Positions 54,262 through 64,000 of a stretch of 64,000 nucleotides of DNA are shown here, piece after piece (position 1 is the first letter of the stretch; the number at the start of each line of letters is the position of its first letter). Below the pieces are notes generated by a model. It searched no databases. It was given only the letters and a program-made list of their open reading frames with translations, and was not told the DNA's origin. Source of the DNA: Streptomyces sp. NBC_01335 (GTDB lineage: Bacteria > Actinomycetota > Actinomycetes > Streptomycetales > Streptomycetaceae); assembly GCF_035953295.1 (NCBI RefSeq), contig NZ_CP108370.1:7425001-7489000 (forward strand), read 5' to 3'. The translations under genes and the position numbers were made by a program.

Positions 54262-57200
54262 ATGCCCGACGACTACAACACCACCGGATTCCAGCAGGAC
54301 GACAGCGGGATCTACGGCGACACCAAGAACCAGGGCTCCAGGTCCGACTACGACAGCTGGGACTGGAAGCAGATCATGGCCGCCGTCACCGGCGGCTCGA
54401 ACATGACCCCGGGCGCCGGCGGGGAATCCCGGGCGTCCTCGGTGTCCAACCCGCAGACCCTGATGACGGCGGCGAACGAATTCCAGTACGTGCAGGAAGT
54501 CATGGAGATGGTCGGCAAGAGCCTCGCCGACCAGGCCAAGGCGTTGGCCGGAGGGAAGGGCGCGCCGTGGCAGGGCGCCGCGGCGGACGCCTTCGCGGAC
54601 ACCATGACGACCTTCTCCAAGGAGGTCCTCTCCAACGCGGCCGCCCTCGCGGGCGGTTCCACCGGCACCCCGGTCGGGCAGAGCCTCGTCGCCGGTTCCA
54701 ACTCCCTGACCTTCGCCCAGGCCCAGATCCACGCCATCGACACCTGGTACGCCAACGAGGCGATCAAGGTGGGCGTCGTCCCCATGGCGAACGGCCTCAT
54801 CCCGGTCAGCCAGCGTCCGGACATCGTCGAGATGATGACCAACGACATGCGGTCCGTGCTGAAGTCCCTGGCGAACAACTACTCGACCGTCACCCAGTCC
54901 CTGAACAACGTGAAGCCCAAGGCCGTCACCCCGCCCACCAGCGACCCCGCGAGCACCGGTGACGGCAAGAACAACGACCTCGACCAGTACAAGGGGTCCG
55001 GCGGCGGCCAGAACGGCATCAAGTCCCCCGATCTGAACACCGGCACCGGAGGCGGTTCCGGGGGAGGTACCGGCGGCGGCATCAACACTCCCGATCTCTC
55101 GACCCTCGGCGGCGGTGGCGGCGGTACGGGCGGCACCGCGAACCCGTACACCGGAGGCACCGCCTCCCCGGACCTGGCCACCGCTTCGGGGGGCGGGATC
55201 GGTACCCCGGACCTGGCGACGCTGGGGACCGGCGACGGAACGGGCATCGGCGGCACCGCGAACCCGTACACGGGCGGCCTGACCTCCCCGGACCTGGCCA
55301 CCGGCGGAAGCGGGACCGGTTCGCCGGACCTGGCGACGCTGGGCACCGGGGACGGTACGGGCATCGGCGGCACCGCGAACCCGTTCACGGGCGGCACCGC
55401 CTCCCCGTACACAGGGGGCAGCGGACTGCCGGAGCTGGGCGAGGGATCGACCATCGCCCCCTACACCGGGACGTTGGACCCTGCCCTGGACGACGTACTC
55501 AATCCGTCGACCGGCACGGCGGGCACCGCCACCCCGGCCGCCTTCCCCCTCGGCGGGCTGGGCGGCATACCGTCGGCTTCGACCGGCACCCCGGGCTCCT
55601 CCGGCTCCGGCCAGAACCTGAGCGAGCTGCCGGACGCCTGGACGGGCGGCTCCACCACACCTGAGCTACCCGGAGTCACCCCTGCGGGCTTCCCGGAGAC
55701 CGGCACAGGAGCGGCCGGACTGCCGGACAGCTTCTCCCCCTCCGCGATGCCGGCCTCCGGCCTCGTCTCCGCACCCGGTCTGTCGGGGGAGGGTGTGGAT
55801 GGGTCGGGTATGCCGATGATGCCGATGTCTCCGGGTGCGGGTGCGGGTGCGGCCGGTGCGGGTTCGGGTGCGGAGCGTCCGGATGCGGCGGGTCTGTTGG
55901 GTGGTGCGGGTGTGGTGCCGTGGGCGTCTGCGGGTGGGGTGGACGATTTCTCGCCGGTGGCGGGTGTTGCTGCGGGTGGTGCGGAGTTGGGTGGTGTTCC
56001 GGCGGCGTTCGAGGGTGTTCCGGGTCCGGGTGCGGGTGTGCCGGTGTCGGGTGCGTCGGGTCTGTCGGGGGAGGGTGTGGGTGGGGCGGGTATGCCGATG
56101 ATGCCGATGTCTCCGGGTGCGGGTGCGGCCGGTGCGGGTTCGGGTGCGGAGCGTCCGGACGCGGCGGGTCTGCTGGGTGGTGCGGGTGTGGTGCCGTGGA
56201 CGGAGGAAGGCGCTCCGGGGGCGATGGAGGAACTCCCCGTCGCAGGTGCGCCGTCCGGCGGCGCGGGCCTCACCGGGCCCGGCGTCTCCGCGTCCGCCAC
56301 GGAGGGCGCGTCCACCGCGGCGGCCACCGGGGCACCCTTGATGCCGATGATGCCCGGCGCGAGCCCCGCCGGCGCCGCGACGCGGGGCAACGCGGAAGAC
56401 GAACGGCCCGACAGTGCCGGGCTGTTGGGTGGCCCGGCCACCTCGTGGCTGCCCCACCCCTCGGAACGGACCGGCGAGGCGGCCTCCGTGGGCGCGGCGG
56501 CCGGCGGGGCCGTACTGCACGGGCTGACGGAGCCGGGCGCCCACGCGCCCACCGACGCGACGGCCGATGGCGGCTCCCCGGCCGGGGCGCCCGCTCCGGC
56601 ACCGGGTGCGCCCGCGCCTACGGGCGCGGCGGACGGTGGCCCCGAGGCATGGGGCGCGGCAGGCGGCCTGCCCATGCTCCCCGGCGTGCCCCTGGGCGCC
56701 CTGGGGAGCATGGGCGGCTCCGCCGGCACGTCCGCGACGCCGGGTACGGGACGCGGCGGCCACGGCCGGCCGGCCTCCGCCGGAGCTGCGGCGCCGGCGG
56801 TAGCGGCCACCGACAGCAGCGGCGGAGAGCCCGTGGCACCCGCCCATCTGCCGGACGACCTCCTGGCCACCGCCCCGCTGCCGGACGACCTCCTGGCACC
56901 CGCCCCCTTGCCGGACGACCGGATCGCCGTCGTCACACCCGAGGGGGACACCGACGACGTCTCTGCCTGGGACGTGGCCGCCGCCGGCTTCAGCCCGCTG
57001 CTGCTCGCGCTCGCAGGCCGCGGAGCGGCGGCCGACGGCGGCGATGAAGGCGGCACCTCCCGTTACACCGTCGCCGATCCGGCGATGTGGGACGCCGAGG
57101 GGAGCGCCGCACAGCGGGCCGAGCACGCGGTCGCACCGGCTCCGGACGCCTCGGCCACCGGGGACGACGGCCCGGAACTCACCACGTGGCGGCCGTCCCA

Positions 57201-57435
57201 GCGGCCCGCCCCCGCGTCGGGGACCGTCCAGTTCGCGGGTGCGGGAGAACCACCGCGGTCCGGGGACGGCGGCGACCCCGGGGACCGGCCCGCCGAACCC
57301 GACAAGGACCCCGAAGGTTCCGGCGAGGACCCGGAGGAAGAGGAGAACGAGGAGGCCGGCGCTGTCCAACTGCTGCGCCAGGACGCCTCCACCTGGGGCA
57401 ACCGACCTCAGGTGATCCCGGATTCCCTCGGCTGA
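54262..57435 (+). CDS. EspB/PPE-like T7SS substrate with long repetitive Gly/Pro-rich region
   Basis: The product is 1,057 residues from ATG 54262 (MPDDYNTTGF); the frame is open upstream but without a good start. Residues about 60-225 are helical and WXG100/PPE-like (APWQGAAADAFADTMTTFSK contains the WQG turn). Residues about 230-880 are low-complexity: three GTANP(Y/F)TGG units with PDLATLGTGDG repeats, then two long near-identical blocks at DNA level. The C-terminus has an acidic stretch (DPEEEENEE) and ends STWGNRPQVIPDSLG. There is no signal peptide and no transmembrane anchor. This resembles EspB-type ESX substrates, which assemble after export. Codon use changes sharply inside the repeats. 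It is the last gene of the T7SS cluster. Confidence 0.8.
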   Translation: MPDDYNTTGFQQDDSGIYGDTKNQGSRSDYDSWDWKQIMAAVTGGSNMTPGAGGESRASSVSNPQTLMTAANEFQYVQEVMEMVGKSLADQAKALAGGKGAPWQGAAADAFADTMTTFSKEVLSNAAALAGGSTGTPVGQSLVAGSNSLTFAQAQIHAIDTWYANEAIKVGVVPMANGLIPVSQRPDIVEMMTNDMRSVLKSLANNYSTVTQSLNNVKPKAVTPPTSDPASTGDGKNNDLDQYKGSGGGQNGIKSPDLNTGTGGGSGGGTGGGINTPDLSTLGGGGGGTGGTANPYTGGTASPDLATASGGGIGTPDLATLGTGDGTGIGGTANPYTGGLTSPDLATGGSGTGSPDLATLGTGDGTGIGGTANPFTGGTASPYTGGSGLPELGEGSTIAPYTGTLDPALDDVLNPSTGTAGTATPAAFPLGGLGGIPSASTGTPGSSGSGQNLSELPDAWTGGSTTPELPGVTPAGFPETGTGAAGLPDSFSPSAMPASGLVSAPGLSGEGVDGSGMPMMPMSPGAGAGAAGAGSGAERPDAAGLLGGAGVVPWASAGGVDDFSPVAGVAAGGAELGGVPAAFEGVPGPGAGVPVSGASGLSGEGVGGAGMPMMPMSPGAGAAGAGSGAERPDAAGLLGGAGVVPWTEEGAPGAMEELPVAGAPSGGAGLTGPGVSASATEGASTAAATGAPLMPMMPGASPAGAATRGNAEDERPDSAGLLGGPATSWLPHPSERTGEAASVGAAAGGAVLHGLTEPGAHAPTDATADGGSPAGAPAPAPGAPAPTGAADGGPEAWGAAGGLPMLPGVPLGALGSMGGSAGTSATPGTGRGGHGRPASAGAAAPAVAATDSSGGEPVAPAHLPDDLLATAPLPDDLLAPAPLPDDRIAVVTPEGDTDDVSAWDVAAAGFSPLLLALAGRGAAADGGDEGGTSRYTVADPAMWDAEGSAAQRAEHAVAPAPDASATGDDGPELTTWRPSQRPAPASGTVQFAGAGEPPRSGDGGDPGDRPAEPDKDPEGSGEDPEEEENEEAGAVQLLRQDASTWGNRPQVIPDSLG
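55128..55400 (+). repeat. Degenerate direct repeats in the EspB-like gene (GTANPYTGG/PDLATLGTGDG units)
   Basis: Three copies of a unit encoding GTANP(Y/F)TGG begin near 55133, 55255 and 55371. Between them recur PDLAT and LGTGDGTGIGG. Copies share long identical stretches at the DNA level with scattered silent differences. The array gives a flexible Gly/Thr/Pro-rich stalk. Confidence 0.85.
55780..56199 (+). repeat. Long direct repeat in the EspB-like gene with unusual codon use
   Basis: Copy A is at 55780-55923 and copy B at 56062-56199, nearly identical by eye with B shorter by one 6-bp unit. Each encodes LSGEGV..GMPMMPMSPGAGA and then GAERPDAAGLLGGAGVVPW. Codons here are mostly GGT, GCG, TCG and GTG, whereas the rest of the gene uses GGC, GCC and TCC. 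A third, diverged copy (LMPMMPGASP..ERPDSAGLLGG) lies at 56338-56435 with normal codons. This points to recent duplication or import of the T-ending repeat. Confidence 0.85.
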
Positions 57436-57700
57436 CGAGGAGGAGCCCGGGGATCGAGTGCCCCGTCGCTCGGGCCCCCGTGGGGGCAGGGTCCCCGGAC
57501 GGAGGGGCAGAGATCGGGCGGGAACCGTTTCCGGACGATGCGGCGGATGTGGAATGGCCACGCACGCGGACGACGGCCGGTGGCGAGAGCCGGTGACCAC
57601 GAGGTTCGTCTCTCGGATCCACTTCTCCCGGCGCTCACAGGAACGACCGGCCGGTCCGCGGATGCCGCGTTCCCACTTCTCCGATGTACAGGAGCATTAG

Positions 57701-58597
57701 GTGCCCTCGCTCTTCCACAGACGTTCCCGCAGCGCTGCCGCCGTTCTCGGGCTGGCCGTCGCCCTGCCCCTGTGCGGTGCGGGGTCCGCGCACGCGCACG
57801 ACGCGCACTCCTGCGACCGTATCGGCATCGAATACACCTCGGACCGTGGACAGCACTGGTTCAACGGCGGGGTCATCGCGGGGGAAGCCCCTGCGACCAG
57901 GGTCGACGTGCGGCTCAAGGGCGAGCCGGCGGAGGGATGCCAGTACGTCGTCTCGCTCGCCTCGTACAGCACCGAGGGCCCGAACTGGGCGTCCTCGGGC
58001 ACCCAGAAGTTCCTCGGCTGGGACAGCGTGGTCCTCACGAAGGACCTGGCGCAGACGGTTCTGGACGTCTCCGCCTCCACTCCCGAGTGCTTCGGGCAGA
58101 TCGACCTCTACAGCGGCGACCGCAAGTACGACGGCACGGACGCGCCGGTGCCGCACTACCCGGACTCCCAGATCGGTTCCCACCTCATCGCGCACTGGAA
58201 CGGAGGCGCCGCCTGCACCCCCGCGTCCCCCGTCACTCCCACACCGGAGGCTCCGACGACGACGCCGCCGCCCGCCACCACCCCGCCGCCCGGCACACCG
58301 ACTCCGTCCGCCGGGACGCCGTCACCGAGCGGGACGCCCACGGCCACCTCCCCGGTCCCCACGCCGAGCGAGACCCCCGCCGAGAGCACCCCGACGCCTT
58401 CCGCGTCCACGACGCCCCCCGCGGCGGCCACCCCGGACGAGCCCCCCACCGACTCGACGGTCCCCGGCACGCTGGCGAGCACCGGCAGCGACAGCACCGC
58501 CACCCTCGTGACGACCCTCGCGGCGACCGTCCTCGTGGCCGTGGGCGTGGGTCTGTACGTGTTCACCCGTCGCCGTCGCCAGGGACTCGCCGACTGA
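57701..58597 (+). CDS. Secreted cell-wall-anchored protein with LAxTG sortase motif
   Basis: The product is 298 residues from GTG 57701, with AGGAG seven to eleven bases upstream. A signal peptide (RRSR then AAAVLGLAVALPLCG, cleavage near HAHA) precedes a globular domain (about 33-172) with four cysteines (38, 80, 130, 172) that could pair as disulfides. A long Thr/Pro/Ser linker (173-255) leads to LASTG (258-262), a hydrophobic helix (about 266-288) and RRRR. LAxTG is the substrate motif of class E sortases, typical of Streptomyces, so the protein should be covalently attached to peptidoglycan. The folded domain is of unknown type. It is monocistronic and shares a terminator with the convergent gene. 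Confidence 0.85.
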   Translation: MPSLFHRRSRSAAAVLGLAVALPLCGAGSAHAHDAHSCDRIGIEYTSDRGQHWFNGGVIAGEAPATRVDVRLKGEPAEGCQYVVSLASYSTEGPNWASSGTQKFLGWDSVVLTKDLAQTVLDVSASTPECFGQIDLYSGDRKYDGTDAPVPHYPDSQIGSHLIAHWNGGAACTPASPVTPTPEAPTTTPPPATTPPPGTPTPSAGTPSPSGTPTATSPVPTPSETPAESTPTPSASTTPPAAATPDEPPTDSTVPGTLASTGSDSTATLVTTLAATVLVAVGVGLYVFTRRRRQGLAD

Positions 58598-58651
58598 CCT
58601 TCCCCGAGGTGAAGCCGTTCCGGCGTGCCGACGGCCGACCACGGAACGGAC

Positions 58652-58685
58652 CGAGGGCCCGACGCCATCAGGCGTCGGGCCCTCG
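58652..58685. terminator. Bidirectional terminator hairpin
   Basis: A perfect 15-bp inverted repeat (CGAGGGCCCGACGCC, loop ATCA, and its complement) lies between the convergent stops at 58597 and 58706. Its position serves both the sortase-substrate gene and the three-domain enzyme gene. It lacks a long U-tract, as is usual in Streptomyces. Confidence 0.9.
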
Positions 58686-58705
58686 GGTCTCTCCGTGGTG
58701 GCCGG

Positions 58706-60919
58706 TCAGCCGTGCGAGACGTCCAGCGCGTAGAACGCGACCTTGGCGCCCTCCGTGCTGCTGCCCGACGCGGACTGGTTGTAGGCCCCCGCCTTGAAGT
58801 ACTGCTGGTAGGACTTGAAGGAGTCGGCGACGGGGTAGTGGGTGGTGCTCCCGTCGACCGTGAGGTCGATGGTGTCGCCGCCCGACACGCCGATGGTGTA
58901 GCTCCACTTCTCGCCGATCGCCACATGCCCCACCGTGTGGGTGGTCTGGCCGCCCGAGGGGGAGTTCTCGGTGCCCAGGACGATGTCACCGTTGGCGTGG
59001 TAGTACAGCTCCAGAAGCGGCTTGGTGGACGAGCCCCCTTCACCCAGGTGGATCTGCCCCACGCACACGTTGGACGTCACGGACACGACGCGCAAGGTCG
59101 CGCTCATCCGGTGAGTGCCGTCGAGCGACCAGTTCGCACTGCCTCCGCCCGGGTCCATCTCCCGCAACTCCGACCGGGGTGACTTGGAGTTGGGCGTGGT
59201 GACGCCCTTCTCCGGTGACCAGAACGTCATGGCGCCGTCGTCGTCGGTGAAGAAGTACGCGTCCTGGTAACCACTCTGGAGCTGCGACGAGGAGATGGTG
59301 GTCGGAGACCCGGGGGAGCCCACCGGTTCCTGGAGCTGCCAGACCGACAGGTCGATGCCGCCGCCGGTGCCGGACGTCGGGGCCGCGTTGGTGCCGCCCT
59401 CGTCGAGCCGGCTGCCGTCGTCCGGGAGTTCCGCCGTGGCGGAGGCGGAGGGCGTCGGCGTGCCACTGCCCGCCACCGCCTGGCCGGTGACCGGCTTCGT
59501 GGCAGGCTGCACGCCGGGGCTGGTCGTGGTGACGGTTTCGAAGGTCTTCAGGAACTGGTAGTCGCTCTGCTCGGTGCCGCTGCACGCATCGGAGAGCGTC
59601 CCGGCTTCCGGACAGGCCTGGTCGCGTCCCACCGCCCAGAACGCCAGCTGCCGGATGCCCTTGTCCACGGCGAAGGCCGCCAGCCGCTCGGCGTCGTCCG
59701 TGGTGAACGTCTCACCAGGAGTGTCGTTCACCCCGATCATCGGCGTGTTGCCCTCCATCGCCCACAGTTCCTCGGACGACTTCGACGTCCAGATGCTGCC
59801 GAGCTGATCGTGCAGTGCCGTGGCGGCGTCGATGGCCGTCTGGCCCATGTCACCCACCGCGGACCCGTAGTCCATCGTCATGATGTTCACGAGCGACACC
59901 CGCAGGCCCGTACTCTCGGCGTCCTGCAGCATGGCCACACCGTCCGCCTCCAGGCCCTGCAACCCCGAAGGCAGCGTGAACTGCACGTCCAGCGGGTGAC
60001 CCGCGGCCTCGGACTGCTGCTGCAACGCGGCCAGTGCCTGGTTACGACGGTGGTTCGCGGCGCTGTCGGCCAGCGCGGCGCCTTCGATGTCGAAGTCGAG
60101 CCGCGACAGGTCCAGCGCGTCCACGACGGTGGCGTACTGCTCCTGCAGGGCTGTCACGGAGTCGCACGCCTGCCCGAGCTCGGTCCCCGAGGCCCCGCCG
60201 AAGGACGCGATCACGTCGCCGCCCGCACCACGCAGCCCCTGCACGGCCGACAGCCAGCCCGCGTCGGTGACCGGTGTGTTGCCGTTGAAGGTGGCCTTGC
60301 AGCCACCGCCGTCCAGTACGAAGGCGAGCGTGGCGTGGCGGAGACCCGCCTGCCGCGCCCTGTCCAGGTCGGAGGGCGACCCCCACGTCTCCACGTACGG
60401 GGCCGCGTACCGGGAGGGCCACCCCGCCCCGCCGGACGCCGGCGCGGCACTCGCCTCCGGTTCGCCGGACGGGGACGGGAGCGCGATGGCCTCACCGCCG
60501 TCCGTGACGAACCTCCAGGAGATGCCCTTGACGAGGCCCTTCTCCAGCGGAGCGAGCTTCTCGAACGCGGTCTGGCTGAGGTCGAGATGGCCGGCGTCGC
60601 ACGAGGGACACATGTCCTTGACCGGCACCGTGATCGTCTTGCCGTCGTAGGTCACCTCGACGTCCACGCCGTCGCAGAGCCGGTCCTCGTTGGGGTTGGC
60701 GGACGTCCACCACTCGTGGGACACGGCGACGAGATCCTCGGTGGCCGCGTCGACCTGACTCCCGCAGGCGCCGTATCCGCTGTCGTTGTAGTACGTCATC
60801 TGCCCGGAGACGGTCCGGGTACTGATCGGATCGTCGGCCAGTGCCAACGACACGCTTCCCAAGGTGACCGTCACCAGGGCGACAGCACCGCCCGCGATGA
60901 TCCGGTTCCGGATGGACAC
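58706..60919 (-). CDS. Secreted three-domain protein: expansin-like domain, GH18 chitinase-like domain, PL7 alginate-lyase-like domain
   Basis: The product is 737 residues with GTG start at 60919-60917 and AGGAGA upstream. A signal peptide (about 1-28) precedes three modules. (1) Residues about 36-140 are an expansin/RlpA-type double-psi barrel: SGQMTYYNDSGYGACGS and KDMCPSCDAGHLDLSQTAF. (2) About 170-460 is GH18: SFGGASG, then LDFDIEG (DxDxE, Glu279 as acid) and MTMDY (347-351). (3) About 520-737 is PL7-type alginate lyase: RSELRE (582-587), QIHLG (622-626) and YFKAGAYNQS (707-716), all conserved in PL7. Chitin or peptidoglycan-type GlcNAc polymers and uronate polymers are the likely targets, and the expansin module may loosen the matrix. 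A Thr/Pro/Ser linker joins modules 2 and 3. Active-site residues look intact. Confidence 0.9.
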   Translation of the reverse strand: MSIRNRIIAGGAVALVTVTLGSVSLALADDPISTRTVSGQMTYYNDSGYGACGSQVDAATEDLVAVSHEWWTSANPNEDRLCDGVDVEVTYDGKTITVPVKDMCPSCDAGHLDLSQTAFEKLAPLEKGLVKGISWRFVTDGGEAIALPSPSGEPEASAAPASGGAGWPSRYAAPYVETWGSPSDLDRARQAGLRHATLAFVLDGGGCKATFNGNTPVTDAGWLSAVQGLRGAGGDVIASFGGASGTELGQACDSVTALQEQYATVVDALDLSRLDFDIEGAALADSAANHRRNQALAALQQQSEAAGHPLDVQFTLPSGLQGLEADGVAMLQDAESTGLRVSLVNIMTMDYGSAVGDMGQTAIDAATALHDQLGSIWTSKSSEELWAMEGNTPMIGVNDTPGETFTTDDAERLAAFAVDKGIRQLAFWAVGRDQACPEAGTLSDACSGTEQSDYQFLKTFETVTTTSPGVQPATKPVTGQAVAGSGTPTPSASATAELPDDGSRLDEGGTNAAPTSGTGGGIDLSVWQLQEPVGSPGSPTTISSSQLQSGYQDAYFFTDDDGAMTFWSPEKGVTTPNSKSPRSELREMDPGGGSANWSLDGTHRMSATLRVVSVTSNVCVGQIHLGEGGSSTKPLLELYYHANGDIVLGTENSPSGGQTTHTVGHVAIGEKWSYTIGVSGGDTIDLTVDGSTTHYPVADSFKSYQQYFKAGAYNQSASGSSTEGAKVAFYALDVSHG

Positions 60920-61335
60920 GCAATCTCCTGGTCACTCTGATGGGGTGCGGATCGGCCTTCGGCTGAGCGCGCGACCGCCCCGGTACACCTGGTCCGGGCA
61001 GCACCGAGCCCGAACGGCCCTGGGCCGTGTCCAGAAGGCTGCCGCGTCGACCGATCATCGGAGACGCGTGCGGGTATCACAGCGGTCCGCCGGGCCGTCT
61101 GCCCGGCGAGCCACTCACTCCGCCTCTTCGGCCACTCGGGGCGCCGGCGGGCCGAGCGGCCCACCGCGCCGCGACCGGGAAACCACGTCGTCGGCGGGCC
61201 GGTGGGGTCGGTGGCACCCCGGGCGGTGCCCCGCGTTTCCGTGGGGCACCGCCCGAGCCGCTCTTGTACGTGGTCCGGGCGGGGGTAGCCCGCCCGCGGT
61301 GCTCGGTACGTGACCGAGCCGGCCGTGCCGCCCCG
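60920..61335. other. Intergenic region with the GH62 terminator and the three-domain gene's promoter region
   Basis: About 415 bases lie between two minus-strand genes. It holds the hairpin described at 61221-61254 and the 5' leader of the three-domain gene, whose ribosome site is AGGAGA at about 60926-60931. No operator was recognised. No gene is supported here. Confidence 0.5.
61221..61254 (-). terminator. Terminator hairpin after the GH62 gene
   Basis: A perfect 12-bp inverted repeat (GGGCGGTGCCCC and complement, ten-base loop GCGTTTCCGT) extends by one further C-G pair. It begins 81 bases past the GH62 stop on the minus strand and should isolate it from the next gene. Confidence 0.85.
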
Positions 61336-62805
61336 TCAGTGCTGCAGTGTCAGCAGACCCGGACGGTAGGGCAGGAGACCGTAGTCGCCGCCGGAGCTGG
61401 GGCTGCGGCCCTGGTAGAGCAACTGGAGGTTGCAGGGATCGACGGTCATGGTCTGATCGGCGCCGGTGCGGATCAGTTCGCCGTGGCTGATGTCGTTGGT
61501 CCAGGTGGCGCCACTGTTGGCCTTGCCGGCGAACGGATTGCTCTCGGTCGCGGCCTGGGGCGTCCACGACCCGTTCGGACTGGTGGCCGTGAACGAGCGG
61601 AAGTAGCGGCCCTGCGAACCGATCGCCTCGACGATCATGAGGTACCGGTTCTGCCCCTGCAGCTTGTAGACCTGCGGCGCTTCGAACAGGTTGTTCGTCG
61701 TGTCGCTCATGACCACGGTGGAGGACGTCCCGAAGCTGCCCGGGAAGTTCCCGATCGGCATGGCGGCCCGGTAGATCTTGCCGTTGTCACCGGCGAAGAA
61801 CAGGTACATGTTCGTACCGTCACCGATGAGCGTCTGGTCGATGGGTCCGGTTCCGGAGTCGCTGATGCTCCCCGAGAAGAGCACCTGCGGGGCGGACCAG
61901 CCGTTCGCGTTGGTGGGGTCGCTCGACGTCCGGTAGGAGAAGGCGGTCCCGCCCCACTGGTAGGTGAGCACCCAGATGTTCTTCGGCGCGAAGTAGAAGA
62001 GCGTGGGTGCGACGGTCGCGGACGACATCGTGTTCTGGCCGGCCGATGCCATCTCCGACCAGTTGGTGAACGGGCTGAAGTTCATCGAACCCCAGCTCGA
62101 CCCGGTGTCGTGCGTCGTCGCGTAGACGAGCTGCTTGCCGTTGTAGGGGACGACCGTGAAGTCCTTGAGCGAAGCCCATCCCTGCTTGGGCTGCGCCAGC
62201 GCGCCCGTCGACGACCAGCGGTAGGCCGACGGAAGGTCGCACGTGCCAGAGGTGTCGCCGCCACCGACCTTGACCAGCTTCCACTGCTGGTTGGTGCCGC
62301 CCCAGTCGTCGTACTGGACGACGTTCGCGTTGTCGGCGGTGGAGGCGCCCTGCACTTCGAGGGCCTTGTTGCTGTGCCGCGAGATGAGCCTCACGTAGCC
62401 GTCCGAGCTGTCGGCCAGCTTCCACTGCTGGTTGGTGGCATTCAGGTCGGTCCACTGGACGATCGAACCGCCGTTGGCGGTGGACCAGTTGTAGATGTCC
62501 AGCACCTTGCCCGAGTGGACGGACTTGACGCGGTAGTAGCCGTCCCCGGAGGCGATGAACTGCCACTGCTGCTGGTTCTGGTCGTTCCGGGTCCACTGGG
62601 TGACGCGGGCGCCGTCCTCGGTCGCCAGGTTGTAGTCGTCCAGGGCCTTGCCGCTGTTGCGGTTGACCAGTACGTACGAGGCGCCGGAATCGACGGTCGC
62701 CGCGGCGGCGGGCTGGGCGCCGAGGAAGCCGGCCACGAGCAACAGGGGCGCGAGGAGGGCGAGTAGGCGTTCCGGGCGGACCGGGAACGCGTGGCGGAAC
62801 CACAT
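61336..62805 (-). CDS. Secreted alpha-L-arabinofuranosidase, GH62, with N-terminal CBM13
   Basis: The product is 489 residues from ATG 62805-62803, chosen because AGGAGG lies seven bases upstream; the open frame extends 37 codons further without a ribosome site. A signal peptide ends near AQPAAAA. Residues about 37-178 form a CBM13 (ricin-type trefoil) with three Q-x-W repeats (QQQWQF 78-83, NQQWKL 125-130 and 172-177). Residues about 188-489 form the GH62 five-bladed propeller: LKDF (Asp215), PIDQT (Asp323) and FEAPQVY (Glu375) match the base, the pKa-setting Asp and the acid. The enzyme removes arabinose side chains from arabinoxylan. It is divergent from the xylanase gene, so the two probably act together on xylan. 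Confidence 0.93.
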   Translation of the reverse strand: MWFRHAFPVRPERLLALLAPLLLVAGFLGAQPAAAATVDSGASYVLVNRNSGKALDDYNLATEDGARVTQWTRNDQNQQQWQFIASGDGYYRVKSVHSGKVLDIYNWSTANGGSIVQWTDLNATNQQWKLADSSDGYVRLISRHSNKALEVQGASTADNANVVQYDDWGGTNQQWKLVKVGGGDTSGTCDLPSAYRWSSTGALAQPKQGWASLKDFTVVPYNGKQLVYATTHDTGSSWGSMNFSPFTNWSEMASAGQNTMSSATVAPTLFYFAPKNIWVLTYQWGGTAFSYRTSSDPTNANGWSAPQVLFSGSISDSGTGPIDQTLIGDGTNMYLFFAGDNGKIYRAAMPIGNFPGSFGTSSTVVMSDTTNNLFEAPQVYKLQGQNRYLMIVEAIGSQGRYFRSFTATSPNGSWTPQAATESNPFAGKANSGATWTNDISHGELIRTGADQTMTVDPCNLQLLYQGRSPSSGGDYGLLPYRPGLLTLQH

Positions 62806-62882
62806 CAAAGGACCTCCTGGGAGGGGAGCGGGGCGAGGTGACCCGACGGGCCGCAGTATGGGGGTGCGGGAAGGCCAAAGCT

Positions 62883-62892
62883 TTTTCGAAAA
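62883..62892. promoter_or_regulatory. Candidate operator, TTTTCGAAAA palindrome
   Basis: A perfect ten-base palindrome 78-87 bases upstream of the GH62 start codon, flanked by AAAGC and GTTGCGCAA. It sits where an operator would overlap or adjoin the promoter. Its CGAAA half-site is shared with the site on the xylanase side. Confidence 0.5.
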
Positions 62893-63092
62893 GTTGCGCA
62901 AAAGCTTCGTTCTCATGACGCCACAAGCTAGGAATGTGAGCGCTCGCAGTCAAGGTGTGCGGCAGATCTGTCTGCGATCGGGTTTGCTCCGAGGGTCGCA
63001 AAATGACGTCAGGCCGTACCGCTGAAGCAGGTTGACGTGCCTGATTCGGCAGTCGGTGGCCATGTCGGGCGTCCGTAGGCGGACTTGCCTGA

Positions 63093-64000
<908 letters not shown>

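Noticed and set aside
55780..56199. Assembly duplication as the cause of the long repeat in the EspB-like gene
   Set aside because: The copies differ by a 6-bp unit and several bases, and a third diverged copy lies nearby, which fits biological repeat evolution better than an assembly artefact. Long reads would settle it.

Overview
The window is typical Streptomyces chromosome: very high G+C, GTG starts, short overlaps between genes, and secreted xylanolytic enzymes. The truncated gene at the right edge closely matches what I remember of the S. lividans xylanase XlnA. The dominant feature is a type VII secretion (ESX/T7SS) locus at about 3.1-57.4 kb. It is built around one uninterrupted 34,239-bp gene encoding an 11,412-residue protein.

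Layout. (1) 1-2807, minus strand: three genes chained by GTGA overlaps. They are a membrane GT2 polysaccharide synthase, a GH26-like exported protein that appears to lack both catalytic glutamates, and the first 31 codons of a further gene. (2) 3127-38264, plus strand: a YbaB/EbfC-like protein, a small ESX-type helical protein, and the giant protein. The giant starts with a WXG100/CpnT-like export domain and a hydrophobic glycine-zipper segment. A 650-residue disordered stretch, a long charged helical block, an alpha-solenoid and about 5,500 residues of repeated beta-rich modules follow. A roughly 75-residue element recurs five times along the chain. I found no cysteine anywhere in it. (3) 38398-39189: a membrane-anchored bulb-type lectin-domain protein. 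(4) 39639-52586: the secretion machine, with EccC, EccD, EccB, a 926-residue protein with a possible inactive ADP-ribosyltransferase fold where EccE might be expected, and an EccA-type AAA+ protein fused to an N-terminal beta-helix. No mycosin protease and no recognisable EccE lie in the window. (5) 52740-57435: two WXG100-type proteins, a helical protein with YxxxE motifs, and a long EspB/PPE-like repetitive protein. These are the likely small substrates or partners. (6) 57701-64000: extracellular proteins, namely a sortase (LAxTG) surface protein, a three-domain expansin-like/GH18/PL7 protein, a GH62 arabinofuranosidase with CBM13, and a divergent GH10 xylanase gene, xlnA.

How the genes may work together (inference). 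EccB/C/D form the membrane complex and EccC recruits WXG100-type clients. The giant protein, with its own N-terminal WXG100-like domain and position next to the machine, is the best candidate for the main exported effector or surface structure. The lectin, the ART-like protein and the beta-helix/EccA fusion would be accessory. Domain calls come from reading motifs by eye. No database search was run.
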